From positions 167,185 through 218,805 of the forward strand of contig JAKOMT010000005.1 of the NCBI GenBank assembly GCA_022241475.1: a stretch of DNA of 51,621 nucleotides, written 5' to 3'. Shown here in pieces: positions 1 through 9,457 of the stretch. Source of the stretch: Microvirga sp. Lineage in GTDB: Bacteria; Pseudomonadota; Alphaproteobacteria; Rhizobiales; Beijerinckiaceae. The position numbers and the translations under genes are program-made. The notes under the pieces were generated by a model. It worked only from the letters and a program-made list of their open reading frames with translations, had not been told where the DNA came from and searched no databases. Each line of letters opens with the position of its first letter. The first letter of the stretch is position 1.

Positions 1-1
1 C

Positions 2-745
2 CTCATGGAGCTCCTGATCCTGATCGACGCGCTGCGCCGTTCCTCGGCCAAGCGGATCACCGCGGTGGTTCCCTATTTCGGCTACGCCCGGCAGGATCGC
101 CGAACGGCCGGCCGCACGCCGATCTCGGCCAAGCTCGTGGCCAATCTGATCACCGAGGCCGGCGCCGACCGCGTCCTGACCCTCGACTTGCACGCGGGTC
201 AGATCCAGGGCTTCTTCGACATCCCGACCGACAACCTGTTCAGCGCGCCCGTCATGGTCCGCGACATCAAGAATCGCTTCGCCGACCAGAGCATGGTCGT
301 CGTCTCCCCCGATGTCGGCGGCGTGGTTCGCGCGCGGTCGCTCGCCAAGCGCATCGACGCGCAGCTCGCCATCGTCGACAAGCGGCGCGAGCGCCCCGGC
401 GAATCGGAAGTCATGAACATCATCGGCGACGTGGCGGGGCGTTCCTGCATCCTCGTCGACGACATCGTCGATTCCGGCGGCACCTTGTGCAACGCCGCCG
501 AGGCGCTGCTGGCGAAGGGGGCGACCGAAGTCTTCGCCTACATCACCCACGGCGTGCTGTCGGGCGGCGCCGTCTCGCGCATCGCGAGCTCCAAGCTCAA
601 GGAACTCGTGATCACGGATTCGATCATGCCGACGGAGGCCGTGAGGGTCGCGCGCAACATCCGCGTCCTGCCGATCGACGCCCTGATGGGCGAGGCGATC
701 ATGCGCACGGCGTCGGAGGCCTCCGTGTCGAGCCTGTTCGACTGA
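2..745 (+). CDS. prs: Ribose-phosphate pyrophosphokinase, 5' end missing
   Basis: This enzyme makes PRPP from ribose 5-phosphate and ATP in the cytoplasm, the precursor for purines, pyrimidines, histidine, tryptophan and NAD. The visible reading frame is open from base 2 to the TGA at 743-745. It covers about 247 residues of a family that is usually about 310, so some 60 N-terminal residues lie outside the window. Family marks seen are [10 protein letters not shown] near the visible N-terminus, the [19 protein letters not shown] segment, SPDVGG, and the PRPP-binding loop [13 protein letters not shown]. The first ATG in the window, at base 5, is internal and not the true start. glnE follows after about 60 bases on the same strand. 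Identification is secure. Confidence 0.96.
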   Translation, partial: LMELLILIDALRRSSAKRITAVVPYFGYARQDRRTAGRTPISAKLVANLITEAGADRVLTLDLHAGQIQGFFDIPTDNLFSAPVMVRDIKNRFADQSMVVVSPDVGGVVRARSLAKRIDAQLAIVDKRRERPGESEVMNIIGDVAGRSCILVDDIVDSGGTLCNAAEALLAKGATEVFAYITHGVLSGGAVSRIASSKLKELVITDSIMPTEAVRVARNIRVLPIDALMGEAIMRTASEASVSSLFD

Positions 746-807
746 GGCCCGCCGGGGCGCGCCCCCTCGCCGATCCCGCCCGAATCGGGCCAGATGGGAG
801 GATGAGC

Positions 808-3738
808 ATGGGCGGTCCCGACACTCTGGCCTCGCGCATCCGCGCCTCGATCCCGCTCGTCGATCCCGCGAGGGCGCGCGAGCGTCTCGCCGAGCTCGTC
901 GCGCGCGCTGAGGAGGAGGGGCTCTCCGATCTCGTCGCGCTTCTCGGCGAGAAGCCGGTGGCCGGGCTACTCGCGGCGATCTTCGACCACTCTCCCTTCC
1001 TGTCGCGCCTCGCCGCGAGGCCGGAGCGCCTCTCGGCGCTGCTGACGCTCTCTCCCGAGGAAAACCACCGCCGCATCGTCGACGAGCAGCGTCACCGCTT
1101 TCGCGACACGTCGCTGGCCGATGCGCCGCGCGCGTTCCGCCGCGCCCGGGCCGAGCACGCGCTGCTCGTCGCGCTCGCCGATATCGGCGGCGTCTGGGGC
1201 GTCGACGAGGCGACGGCCGCACTCTCGGAATTCGCCGACGCGTCGGTCGCGGGCGGCGTCGATCTCCTGCTGACGGACGCCGCTTCGCGCGGCAAGATCA
1301 CGCTCGCCGACCCCGCCGATCCGGGGCCGGGCTCCGGGCTCGTCGTGCTGGCGCTCGGCAAGCACGGGGCGGGCGAACTCAATTATTCGAGCGACATCGA
1401 CCTCGTCGTCTTCTTCGATCCCGAATCGCGCGCGCTGCCCGACCCCTGGGAGGCGCCGACGTTCTACGCGCGGCTGACGCAAGGCCTCGCCAAGCTCCTG
1501 CAGGAGCGCACCGGCGACGGCTACGTCCACCGGGTCGATTACCGCCTGCGCCCCGATCCCGGCTCGACGCCCGTCGCCGTCGGCCTGCCCTCGGCCTACG
1601 CCTATTACGAGACGGTGGGCCAGAACTGGGAGCGCGCCGCCTTCATCAAGGCGCGCCCGATCGCGGGCGACCTGGCGCTCGGCGAGGCCTTCCTGAAGGA
1701 TCTCGCGCCCTTCATCTGGCGCAAGTATTTCGATTTCGCCGCGATCGCCGACGTTCACGCGATGAAGCGGCAGATCCAGGCGGTGCGCGGGCATTCCGAG
1801 ATCGCGGTCGCCGGCCACGACATCAAGCTCGGGCGCGGCGGCATCCGAGAGATCGAGTTCTTCGTGCAGACGCAGCAGCTGGTGTTCGGGGGACGCCGGC
1901 CGAAACTGCGCGGGCGCCGCACCATCGACATGCTCGGCGCCCTGCACGACGAGAAATGGATCAACGCCGAGGCGCGCGACGAGCTGATCGCGGCCTATCG
2001 ATTCCTGCGCATGGTCGAGCACCGCATCCAGATGGTCGCCGACGAGCAGACGCAGCGCCTTCCGCACGACGACAAGCAGATCGCCGCCTTCGCGAAGTTC
2101 TGCGGGTTCCGCAATCTCAAGGCCTTCTCGGACGAGCTCACGCGTCAGGCGCGGATCGTCCAGAAGCATTACGCGCTGCTTTTCGAGGAGGGACACGACC
2201 TCGCCTCGGACGCCGGCAGCCTCGTGTTCACCGGCGCCGACATCGACCCCGAGACGATCGGCACGCTCAAGCGCATGGGATTCCGCGATGCGGAGAAGGC
2301 GGCGGAGACGGTTCGTGGCTGGCATTTCGGGCGCCGCTCCGCCGTCACGAGCGCGCGCGCCCGCGAAGTGCTCACCGAGCTGACGCCCTCGCTCCTCGCC
2401 GCGCTGGGCGGCGCGGCCGACCCCGACGGGGCGCTCGACCGGCTCGACGCCGCTTTCGGGCGCATGCCGGCCGCCGTCGAGCTGATGACGATCCTGCTCA
2501 ACCACGAGCGTCTCCTTCTCCTCTTCGCAGATCTGCTCGGCACCGCGCCTCGCCTCGCCGACACGGTGGCGCAGCGCCCCCATGTGCTCGACGCCGTCAT
2601 CGATCCGGCCTTCGTCGACCCGGCCGTCGACGAGGACGTGATCGCCGAGCAGGTGCGGGGCATCATCGGCGACCCGATTTCGTTCGAGGATTTTCTGGAC
2701 CGCACGCGCGACGCCGCGCGCCAGCTCAATTTCGTCGCCGGCGCGCGGATGCTGTCGGGCGTCTTCTCCGCCGAGCGCGCGGGCGAATCGTTCGCCGCCG
2801 TGGCGCAGGCGATCATCCAGACGTCGTTCGCACGGGTGCGCGAGGTCTTCGAGGCCGATTACGGCCGCGTTCCCGACGGGCGCCTGGCGGTGCTCGGGCT
2901 CGGCCGGCTCGGCGCCCGCGATCTCACCGCGACCTCCGATCTCGATCTCGTCGTCGTGTATGATTTCGACCCGGAAAACCGCGAGAGCGACGGCCCGAAA
3001 TCGATCGACGCCGCCGTCTATCACACCCGTCTGACCCAGCGCCTCGTCTCGGCGCTGACGGCGCCGACGCGGCGCGGGGCGCTGTATGAGGTCGACCTGC
3101 GTTTGCGCCCGTCCGGTGGCAAAGGCCCGCTCGCCACGCAGTTCCGCGGCTTTGCGGCCTATCAGGCCGAGGACGCCGATCTGTGGGAGCATATGGCGCT
3201 CACCCGCGCCCGCGTCGTCGCCGGCGACGACGATTTCGCCCCGCGCGTGGCGAAGGCCGTCCGCGACGTGGTCGCGATGCCGCGCGATTTCCGGGAGGTA
3301 GCCGGCGAGGTGCTCGCCATGCGCCGGCTGATCGCGAAGGAGAAGGGCGAGGACGATACCTGGGACATGAAGCTCGCCGCCGGCGGCCTGACCGATCTCG
3401 ATTTTCTCGCGCAGGCGATCACGCTGGGCCACGGCTCGGAGCATCCCGCCCTCGTCGATTGCGCGCCGCGCGACGTGCTGCGCGTGGCGGGAGAACTCGG
3501 CATAATATCGCCCGACGACGCGGAGCGGCTCTGCGCCGCGCAAAAGCTCGTCGGCGACGTGCTGCACTGGCAGCGGCTCACCATCGACGGCCCGTTCGAT
3601 CCCTCGACCGCGCCGCCTCCCATCCTGCGGCGTCTCGCAGCGGAGGCGGGGCTTCCGGACGTGAAGCGCCTCGAGCGCGAGCTCGCCGACACGCGCAAGG
3701 CGGTGCGGGCGCTGTTCCTGAAATATCTCGACGTCTGA
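808..3738 (+). CDS. glnE: Bifunctional glutamine synthetase adenylyltransferase/adenylyl-removing enzyme
   Basis: GlnE turns glutamine synthetase off by adenylylation and on again by phosphorolytic deadenylylation, under PII control, linking nitrogen status to ammonia assimilation. The 976-aa product has the expected two nucleotidyltransferase halves. The first has the YSSDIDLVVFFD motif (Asp196 and Asp198) and belongs to the deadenylylating domain. The second has TSDLDLVVVYD (Asp711 and Asp713) and belongs to the adenylylating domain. The frame is open back to 487, but a GGGAGG at 796-801 sits 6 bases before the ATG at 808 and directly abuts the ATG at 802, so 808 is preferred; 802 would add two residues. 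The length matches rhizobial GlnE. Confidence 0.95.
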   Translation: MGGPDTLASRIRASIPLVDPARARERLAELVARAEEEGLSDLVALLGEKPVAGLLAAIFDHSPFLSRLAARPERLSALLTLSPEENHRRIVDEQRHRFRDTSLADAPRAFRRARAEHALLVALADIGGVWGVDEATAALSEFADASVAGGVDLLLTDAASRGKITLADPADPGPGSGLVVLALGKHGAGELNYSSDIDLVVFFDPESRALPDPWEAPTFYARLTQGLAKLLQERTGDGYVHRVDYRLRPDPGSTPVAVGLPSAYAYYETVGQNWERAAFIKARPIAGDLALGEAFLKDLAPFIWRKYFDFAAIADVHAMKRQIQAVRGHSEIAVAGHDIKLGRGGIREIEFFVQTQQLVFGGRRPKLRGRRTIDMLGALHDEKWINAEARDELIAAYRFLRMVEHRIQMVADEQTQRLPHDDKQIAAFAKFCGFRNLKAFSDELTRQARIVQKHYALLFEEGHDLASDAGSLVFTGADIDPETIGTLKRMGFRDAEKAAETVRGWHFGRRSAVTSARAREVLTELTPSLLAALGGAADPDGALDRLDAAFGRMPAAVELMTILLNHERLLLLFADLLGTAPRLADTVAQRPHVLDAVIDPAFVDPAVDEDVIAEQVRGIIGDPISFEDFLDRTRDAARQLNFVAGARMLSGVFSAERAGESFAAVAQAIIQTSFARVREVFEADYGRVPDGRLAVLGLGRLGARDLTATSDLDLVVVYDFDPENRESDGPKSIDAAVYHTRLTQRLVSALTAPTRRGALYEVDLRLRPSGGKGPLATQFRGFAAYQAEDADLWEHMALTRARVVAGDDDFAPRVAKAVRDVVAMPRDFREVAGEVLAMRRLIAKEKGEDDTWDMKLAAGGLTDLDFLAQAITLGHGSEHPALVDCAPRDVLRVAGELGIISPDDAERLCAAQKLVGDVLHWQRLTIDGPFDPSTAPPPILRRLAAEAGLPDVKRLERELADTRKAVRALFLKYLDV

Positions 3739-3982
3739 CCCGCCGTCCGCGGAGGCTCGGCCCTCGCGGGCGGCGCGCGGCCCGCATCATAACTGTCTGT
3801 TAACCCTGACGCCGGCTTAATCGAATCGCGTGGATGCGATCGTCGGCAAGTCCCTGTCCGCCCTTACTTTAGACAGAATCGGCGGCGAACGAGAGGGACA
3901 GGGCGGTCGGATCGACCGGCGGGCGCCAGGACGAGCGCCCGACGGCGCGGCGAGACCCGATAGTCCCGGCGAGGATGTTTTC

Positions 3983-4702
3983 ATGAATGGCGTCGACGTG
4001 ATCCAGAGCGCACCGCTCGCGCATGATCTGTCGCTCTGGGGTCTGTTCTGGCAGGCCCATATCGTCGTGCAGCTCGTGATGATCGGGCTGTTCTTCGCGT
4101 CCCTGTACAGCTGGAAGATCATCATCGACAAGATGCTGCTCTTCAGGCGCCTCCGGCGGTCGATGGACCGGTTCGAGGAGGTGTTCTGGTCGGGCCAGTC
4201 GCTCGAGGAGCTCTATCGCTCCCTGCACGACCGGCCGACGACGGGCATGTCCTCGGTTTTCATCGCCGCGATGCGCGAGTGGAAGCGCTCCTTCGAGGGC
4301 TCTGGCCGCTCGTTCACGAGCCTTCCCGCGCGCATCGACAAGGTTCTCGACGTCACGATCCAGCGCGAGGTGGAGCGCCTGGAATCGGGCTTGATCTTTC
4401 TCGCCTCGCTCGGTTCGGCCGGTCCCTATCTCGGCCTGTTCGGCACGGTGTGGGGCGTGATGACGTCCTTCGTCGCGATCGCGGCCTCGAACAACACGAG
4501 CCTCGCTGTCGTCGCGCCCGGCATCGCGGAGGCGCTGTTCGCCACCGCGCTCGGACTGATCGCCGCGATTCCGGCGGTCATCGCCTACAACAAGCTCCAG
4601 TCGGAGGTCGGCAAGGCGCAGTCGCGTCTCGAAGGCTTCGCGGACGAGTTCTCGGCGATTCTGGTCCGCCAGGTCGACGAGCGTCTCGCGGCTGCGGCGT
4701 GA
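3983..4702 (+). CDS. tolQ: Tol system inner-membrane protein TolQ
   Basis: TolQ is the MotA/ExbB-type proton-channel subunit of the Tol-Pal system, which couples proton-motive force to outer-membrane constriction at division. The 239-aa product has a first membrane segment at about residues 20-42, a cytoplasmic loop, and two further segments in the C-terminal half around LGLFGTVWGVMTSF and IAEALFATALGLIAAIPAV, the signature regions of the family. The open frame extends upstream to 3830, but the ATG at 3983 has GAGGA at 3971-3975 and gives the usual family length. tolR starts 10 bases after the stop. The 244-base gap after glnE probably carries the operon promoter, though no convincing -35/-10 pair was seen. 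Confidence 0.95.
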   Translation: MNGVDVIQSAPLAHDLSLWGLFWQAHIVVQLVMIGLFFASLYSWKIIIDKMLLFRRLRRSMDRFEEVFWSGQSLEELYRSLHDRPTTGMSSVFIAAMREWKRSFEGSGRSFTSLPARIDKVLDVTIQREVERLESGLIFLASLGSAGPYLGLFGTVWGVMTSFVAIAASNNTSLAVVAPGIAEALFATALGLIAAIPAVIAYNKLQSEVGKAQSRLEGFADEFSAILVRQVDERLAAAA

Positions 4703-4712
4703 GGGACCGATC

Positions 4713-5168
4713 ATGGTGATGTCTCACGGCGGCCCCGGTTCGGGCGGCGGCGGATCGCGGCGGCGGCGGCGCTCGCGCAGCCGCGCGATCAATGAAATCA
4801 ACATGACGCCGTTCATCGACGTCATGCTCGTTCTGCTCATCGTCTTCATGGTGTCCGCGCCGCTGTTGACGGCGGGGGTGCCCCTCGATCTGCCCGAAAG
4901 CCGCGCCTCCGCGCTCAATGTCGACCGCAAGCCGATCACGCTCTCGATCAACGCGGAGGGCGCGGTCTATCTCGACGAGACGATGGTCTCCGACGAAGAG
5001 ATCGTCTCGGCGATCGCCGAACTCGCGCAGGACGGCCAGGAGGAGCGCGTCTTCGTGCGTGGAGACCGCAGCGTCGCGTACGGCCGCGTCGCCGAAGTGA
5101 TGTCGATCGTGACGTCGGGCGGCTTTCGCCGGGTGGCGCTCGTAACGCTGCCCGCCTCCCAGCAATGA
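4713..5168 (+). CDS. tolR: Tol system protein TolR
   Basis: TolR is the ExbD-type partner of TolQ and lines the proton path with TolQ helices. The 151-aa product has an Arg-rich cytoplasmic N-terminus (residues about 10-25), then INEINMTPFIDVMLVLLIVFMV, whose Asp in PFIDVMLVLL is the conserved protonatable residue, and a periplasmic domain to the C-terminus. GAGGGA at 4701-4706 supports the ATG at 4713; an in-frame ATG two codons later (4719) is possible. It lies between tolQ and tolA, with 10- and 17-base gaps, so the three are almost surely one transcript. Confidence 0.94.
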   Translation: MVMSHGGPGSGGGGSRRRRRSRSRAINEINMTPFIDVMLVLLIVFMVSAPLLTAGVPLDLPESRASALNVDRKPITLSINAEGAVYLDETMVSDEEIVSAIAELAQDGQEERVFVRGDRSVAYGRVAEVMSIVTSGGFRRVALVTLPASQQ

Positions 5169-5185
5169 CCCCCTGAACGGAGCCC

Positions 5186-6403
5186 ATGGTGGCCTTTACG
5201 TTTCGCGAACCCGGACTCCTGATCAGCAGCGTGGCGCATGTCGCCGTGCTGACGGCCGGGCTCGTCGCGTTCACGAGCGTTCAGCCCTTCCCGGACGCGG
5301 ACGAGGGCATTCCCGTCGAGATGATCACGGAGAACATGTTCTCCGAGATCACGCGCGGCGAGACGGACGCCAGCGAGGCGGTCGAGAATCCGCAGCCTCG
5401 CGCCGATCGCGTCGAGGAAATCGCGCAGTTGCGCCCGACCGGCGAGGCCACGCTCGATTCGCCGACGCCCCCGACCCGTCCGCAGGAAATCGCCGAGGCC
5501 GACGAGCCCGACGTCGCCCCGGAGCCCCCGCCGCCCCCGCCACCACCTCCGCCGCCGTCCCCGCCGCCGCCCGAGCCGTCTCCGCCCGCGCCGCCGCCGC
5601 CGCCACCCGCGCCAACGCCGCCGGAGCCTCCGCCAGAGCCCGAACCCGCTCCGGCGCCTGAGCCGGCGCCGGAACCTGAGCCGGAGCCCGAACCGCAGCC
5701 TGAGCCCGTGACGCAGGAGCCGACGCCGCTTCCGCCCGCCCGCGCCGCTCGCGCTCAGGCGCAGCGCGAGGCGCAGGCGCGCGTGCAGGCCGAGCGTCAG
5801 CAGGCGGAACGTCAGGAAGCCGAGCGCCGTCAGCAGGAAGCGCAACGGCGGGAGGCGCAGCAGCGCGAGCAGGCCCAGGCGCAAGCCCAGGCTCGGACGC
5901 AGGCTCCGGCCGAAGCCGAACGCCCACCCGCCGCGAGACGGGATTCGGAAGTGGCCGAGCGCTTCAATCCCGATGGAATCGCGGCCCTCCTGCGTTCGAC
6001 CGAGGCGCCGGCTTCGCGGGGCGCGACGGGGCAGGAAATCAATCGCACCGCGTCGCTGGGGACCGCGACCGGCACTGCCGCGCGCCTCAATCCGAGCCAG
6101 CGCGACGCGCTCATCGGCGTCATTCAGGCGCAGCTGCGGCGCTGCTGGGAGGCGCCGATCGCGGCGCAATCCCTGCCCAATCCGCCCGTCGCGTCCCTGC
6201 GGATCGCGCTCAACGCGGACGGGTCGCTCGCCGGCACGCCGCAGGTGATGAACGACGCCGGGGACGGGCTCTTCCGCGCCGTCGCCGATTCGGCGTCGCG
6301 TGCGACGCGGCGTTGCGCGCCGCTTCGCATTCCCGCCGAATTCGCGCCCTATTACGAAGACTGGAAATCGATCGTGGTGAATTTCGATCCGCGCGACGCC
6401 TGA
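5186..6403 (+). CDS. tolA: TolA-like envelope-spanning protein with long proline-rich linker
   Basis: TolA links the TolQR motor in the inner membrane to Pal and TolB at the outer membrane. The 405-aa product has one membrane segment at about residues 10-30. A very proline-rich stretch at about 112-180 contains runs of up to eleven prolines and Glu-Pro repeats. A Gln/Arg/Glu/Ala-rich, probably helical segment follows at about 188-248. The C-terminal domain at about 300-405 carries two cysteines (Cys320 and Cys377), as in TolA/TonB-type C-terminal domains. Classical enterobacterial TolA has a long helix and no such polyproline section; the linker here is more TonB-like. Placement between tolR and tolB makes the assignment solid. 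Confidence 0.9.
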   Translation: MVAFTFREPGLLISSVAHVAVLTAGLVAFTSVQPFPDADEGIPVEMITENMFSEITRGETDASEAVENPQPRADRVEEIAQLRPTGEATLDSPTPPTRPQEIAEADEPDVAPEPPPPPPPPPPPSPPPPEPSPPAPPPPPPAPTPPEPPPEPEPAPAPEPAPEPEPEPEPQPEPVTQEPTPLPPARAARAQAQREAQARVQAERQQAERQEAERRQQEAQRREAQQREQAQAQAQARTQAPAEAERPPAARRDSEVAERFNPDGIAALLRSTEAPASRGATGQEINRTASLGTATGTAARLNPSQRDALIGVIQAQLRRCWEAPIAAQSLPNPPVASLRIALNADGSLAGTPQVMNDAGDGLFRAVADSASRATRRCAPLRIPAEFAPYYEDWKSIVVNFDPRDA

Positions 6404-6500
6404 CGGAGACGCCCGAGCCATGCCTCAAGCAGCGATGCCGCGAACCACGCCCCCGGCGCCCGAGAGGCGCTCCTCCACCGACCACCGGATATCCGAACCC

Positions 6501-7838
6501 ATGCGCAATTTCCTCTTCGCCGTTCGCGCCGGCGCCGCCGCGCTTCTCGTCGTGGCCGCCGCGTCGGTCGCCGGGATTCTCGCGCCGCCCGCGCGCGCCG
6601 AACTCGTCATCGACGTGCGCGGCGGACAGTTCACGCCGATGCCGATCGCCATCACCGAATTCACGGGCGACGGCAATCTGGGCGTCGAGATCACCACCGT
6701 CATCACCAACAACCTGCAGCGGTCGGGTTATTTCGCCCCGGTCGATCCCTCGCGCTTCCCCGAGCGCTCGCCCTCCTTCGACGCCGCGCCGCAGTTCGAT
6801 CTCTGGCGCGCGCAGCAGGTTCAGGGGCTCGTGACGGGGCGCGTGACGCGCGACTCGTCGGGGCGCCTGCGCGCCGAATTCCGGCTGTGGGACATCGCGA
6901 CCGGCCAGCAGATCACCGGTCAGCAGTACTTCACCGATCCCCCCAACTGGCGCCGCATCGCGCACATCATTTCCGACGCGGTCTACACCCGGATCACCGG
7001 CGTCGGCGGCTATTTCGACACGCGCATCGTGTTCGTCGACGAGACCGGTCCCAAGGATGACCGGCGCAAGCGTCTCGCGATCATGGATCAGGACGGCGCG
7101 AACGTGCGCTACCTGACGCCCGGCGATTCGTCCGTCGTGACGCCGCGCTTCTCGCCGCGCACCCAGGAAATCGCCTTCATGGCGCAGCAGCGCGGCGAAC
7201 AGGCCCGCGTGCAGGTCCTCAACATCGAGACCGGCGCGCGCCAGGCGGTGGGCAACTTCCCCGACATGACTTCGAGCCCGCGATTCTCGCCGTCGGGCGG
7301 CAGCATCGTCATGGCCCTGCAGCAGGGCGGCAACGCCAATCTCTACGAGATCGATCTCGTCTCGCGCACCACGACGCGTCTGACCTCGACGGGCGCCATC
7401 GACACCTCGCCCTCCTATTCGCCCGACGGCGCGCAGATCGTGTTCGAGAGTGATCGGGGCGGACGCCAGCAGCTCTACGTGATGGGCGCCGACGGCTCTA
7501 ATCCGCAGCGCATCTCCTTCGGCGAGGGCGTCTACTCGCAGCCCGTCTGGTCCCCGCGCGGAGATCTCATCGCTTTCACGAAGCTGGCGAACGGCCGGTT
7601 CGCCATCGGCGTGATGCGTCCAGACGGTTCGGGCGAACGCATCCTGACGGAGGGCTATCACAACGAGAGCCCGGCCTGGGCGCCGAACGGGCAGTATCTG
7701 GTGTTCTTCCGCGAGCCGGGCGGGGAGTCGGGCGGCCAGCTGTTCATGATCGACGTGACGGGGCGCGTCGAGGTTCCGATCCCGACGCCGAGCTTCGCCT
7801 CCGATCCGACCTGGTCCCCGCTTCTCGGCGGCTCCTGA
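6501..7838 (+). CDS. tolB: Tol-Pal system periplasmic beta-propeller protein TolB
   Basis: TolB is the periplasmic propeller that binds Pal and TolA. The 445-aa product begins with a Sec signal peptide (charged start, hydrophobic core, cleavage near [10 protein letters not shown] at residues 32-34). An N-terminal domain ([11 protein letters not shown]...) and then WD40-like PD40 repeats follow, seen as recurring [19 protein letters not shown] units from about residue 200 to the end. The frame is open to an ATG at 6420, which would put 27 polar residues before the signal peptide; 6501 is chosen because it gives a normal signal peptide, although its ribosome site is weak. No pal gene follows: the next gene is flagellar. 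Confidence 0.94.
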   Translation: MRNFLFAVRAGAAALLVVAAASVAGILAPPARAELVIDVRGGQFTPMPIAITEFTGDGNLGVEITTVITNNLQRSGYFAPVDPSRFPERSPSFDAAPQFDLWRAQQVQGLVTGRVTRDSSGRLRAEFRLWDIATGQQITGQQYFTDPPNWRRIAHIISDAVYTRITGVGGYFDTRIVFVDETGPKDDRRKRLAIMDQDGANVRYLTPGDSSVVTPRFSPRTQEIAFMAQQRGEQARVQVLNIETGARQAVGNFPDMTSSPRFSPSGGSIVMALQQGGNANLYEIDLVSRTTTRLTSTGAIDTSPSYSPDGAQIVFESDRGGRQQLYVMGADGSNPQRISFGEGVYSQPVWSPRGDLIAFTKLANGRFAIGVMRPDGSGERILTEGYHNESPAWAPNGQYLVFFREPGGESGGQLFMIDVTGRVEVPIPTPSFASDPTWSPLLGGS

Positions 7839-7942
7839 CCCACCCATATCGCCGCTCCCGGCAAGGTCCGCGCAAGGATTGCGGATCAGTTTGAGCGCGT
7901 CCGGCGGATCGTCCGTCGGCGACGCTCAACCGGGAGACGGCG

Positions 7943-8725
7943 ATGCTCTCAACCTCCCTGTCGTTCAACCTCGTGGCGCGCGACCTGCCTCGCGCGCTCG
8001 AGCGCACGGCGCAATCGCCGACGACCGCGCGCGCGATCGCGCATTACGAAGAGCGCATCGGCCAGATCAAGTCGATCGACGACTTCATGGCGGACGATCG
8101 CGTCTACCGCTTCGCGCTGAAGGCCTACGGGCTCGAGGACATGGCCTACGCCAAGGCCTTCATCCGCAAGGCGCTCGAAGGCGGGACCGACGACCGCGAC
8201 GCCTTCGCCAACCAGCTCGCCGACCGGCGCTACCGCGAATTCGTCGAAGCCTTCAATTTCAAGCGCTACGGCGCCGCGACGACCTCCTTCTCTCGCACGC
8301 AATCCGGCGCCGTCGAACGCTACGTGCGCCAGACGCTGGAGGAGAGCGCGGGCGCGCAGAACGAGGGCGTCCGCCTCGCCCTGTACTTCGCCCGCAAGGC
8401 TCCCACGCTGAACAACGCGTTCGAGATCCTCGCCGATCCCGCGCTTCTGAAGGTCGCGCAGACGGCGCTCGGCCTCTCGCCGCAGACGGGGAGCGCCGAT
8501 GTCGACCGGCAGGCGGCGACGCTCGAGCGACAGATCAAGATCGCGGAGTTGAAGGACCCGGCCAAGCTTGAGAAGTTCCTCGCTCGCTTCACGGCGATGT
8601 GGGAGCTGGTGAACCCGTCCTTCGCGCCGGTGACGCCCAACATACAGATCGGCGGCTTCGCGCCGATCGGCATCGGGGCCGATCTCCTGATGAGCATTCA
8701 GACCATGAAACGCGGGGGCTTCTGA
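7943..8725 (+). CDS. DUF1217 family flagellar-cluster protein
   Basis: A 260-aa protein of the DUF1217 type, a family found in rhizobial flagellar clusters with no fixed biochemical role. It starts MLSTSLSFNLVARDLPRAL and is mostly helical by composition, with the recurring phrases FALKAYGLEDMAYAKAFIRK and FLARFTAMWE. There is no signal peptide or membrane segment. GGGAG at 7932-7936 supports the ATG at 7943. It ends 6 bases before flgF, so it is probably translated with flgF, the next small gene and fliI as one flagellar unit. The link to flagella rests on context and family knowledge. Confidence 0.8.
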   Translation: MLSTSLSFNLVARDLPRALERTAQSPTTARAIAHYEERIGQIKSIDDFMADDRVYRFALKAYGLEDMAYAKAFIRKALEGGTDDRDAFANQLADRRYREFVEAFNFKRYGAATTSFSRTQSGAVERYVRQTLEESAGAQNEGVRLALYFARKAPTLNNAFEILADPALLKVAQTALGLSPQTGSADVDRQAATLERQIKIAELKDPAKLEKFLARFTAMWELVNPSFAPVTPNIQIGGFAPIGIGADLLMSIQTMKRGGF

Positions 8726-8731
8726 AACGCC

Positions 8732-9457
8732 ATGCAGGGACCAATCTACGTCGCGCTCTCCGGCCAGATGGCCCTCGAACGGCGCATGGAGACGCTGGCG
8801 CGCAACGTCGCCAATCTGTCGACCGTCGGGTATCGCGCCGACGAGGTGAAATTCGAGACGATCCTCTCGCAAGCCGGACGCGACATGGTCGCCTTCGCGT
8901 CGACCGGACCCAACTTCATCTCCCGCCAGGCCGGCGCCGTGACGCATACCGGCAACTCGCTCGACCTCGCGATCGAAGGCGACGGCTGGTTCGCGATCGA
9001 GACTGGCGGCGGTCCCGCCTATACGCGCGACGGCCGGTTCACGATCGACGAGGCGGGACAGTTGCGCACCGTCGTCGGGTATCCGGTGCTCGATGCGGGG
9101 CTCGCGCCGATCCAGCTCGACCCGGAGGCGGGCGCGCCGGTGATCGCGCGCGACGGCATGATCATGCAGGACGGGCAGCAGGTCGGGGCCGTCGGGCTGT
9201 TCCGGATCGATCCGGCCGCCGACATGCGCCGCTTCGAGAATTCCGCCGTCATCCCCGACATTCCGGCCGAGCCCGTGCTCGACTTCGTCGGCGCCGGCAT
9301 GGTGCAGGGCTACACCGAGGGCTCGAACGTCAATCCCGTCCTCGAAATGACGAAGCTCATCATGGTCCAGCGCGCCTTCGAGAGCGCCGCGACGGCCGTC
9401 GACCAGAACGACCGCAGCCGCCAGGACGCCATCCGCACGCTGGGCGACGCGCGATGA
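8732..9457 (+). CDS. flgF: Flagellar basal-body rod protein FlgF
   Basis: FlgF is a proximal rod protein of the flagellar basal body, exported by the flagellar type III apparatus. The 241-aa product has the rod/hook N-terminal helix ending in ARNVANLSTVGYRADEVKFE, a middle domain with LDLAIEGDGWFAIETGGG (FlgE/F/G family), and the C-terminal coil GYTEGSNVNPVLEMTKLI with QRAFESAATAV. The length is normal for FlgF and shorter than FlgG or FlgE. It lies 6 bases after the DUF1217 gene and overlaps the following small gene by ATGA (9454-9457), which indicates coupled translation. FlgG is the main alternative, but length and rhizobial order (flgF before fliI) favour FlgF. Confidence 0.92.
   Translation: MQGPIYVALSGQMALERRMETLARNVANLSTVGYRADEVKFETILSQAGRDMVAFASTGPNFISRQAGAVTHTGNSLDLAIEGDGWFAIETGGGPAYTRDGRFTIDEAGQLRTVVGYPVLDAGLAPIQLDPEAGAPVIARDGMIMQDGQQVGAVGLFRIDPAADMRRFENSAVIPDIPAEPVLDFVGAGMVQGYTEGSNVNPVLEMTKLIMVQRAFESAATAVDQNDRSRQDAIRTLGDAR

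Noticed and set aside
778..790. GCCCGAATCGGGC palindrome after prs as a terminator
   Set aside because: The stem is only five to six base pairs and no T tract follows; it is more likely chance in GC-rich sequence.
967..3567. Antisense open frame of 866 codons over glnE
   Set aside because: Its sequence is the GC-rich mirror of glnE codons, with Arg/Glu/Ala/Asp-rich low-complexity composition and no family motifs; glnE itself is unmistakable.
3795..3822. TTAACC...TTAA before tolQ as a CtrA site
   Set aside because: The two TTAA halves are 13 bases apart, not the 7 needed for a CtrA box, so only a half-site is present.
5521..5720. CRISPR-like or tandem DNA repeat
   Set aside because: The repeats are irregular proline and Glu-Pro codons in frame within tolA; no spacers or repeat units of CRISPR form exist anywhere in the window.
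4967..6421. Long antisense frame over tolA with RRRRW-type repeats
   Set aside because: It is the shadow of the polyproline-coding repeats of tolA.
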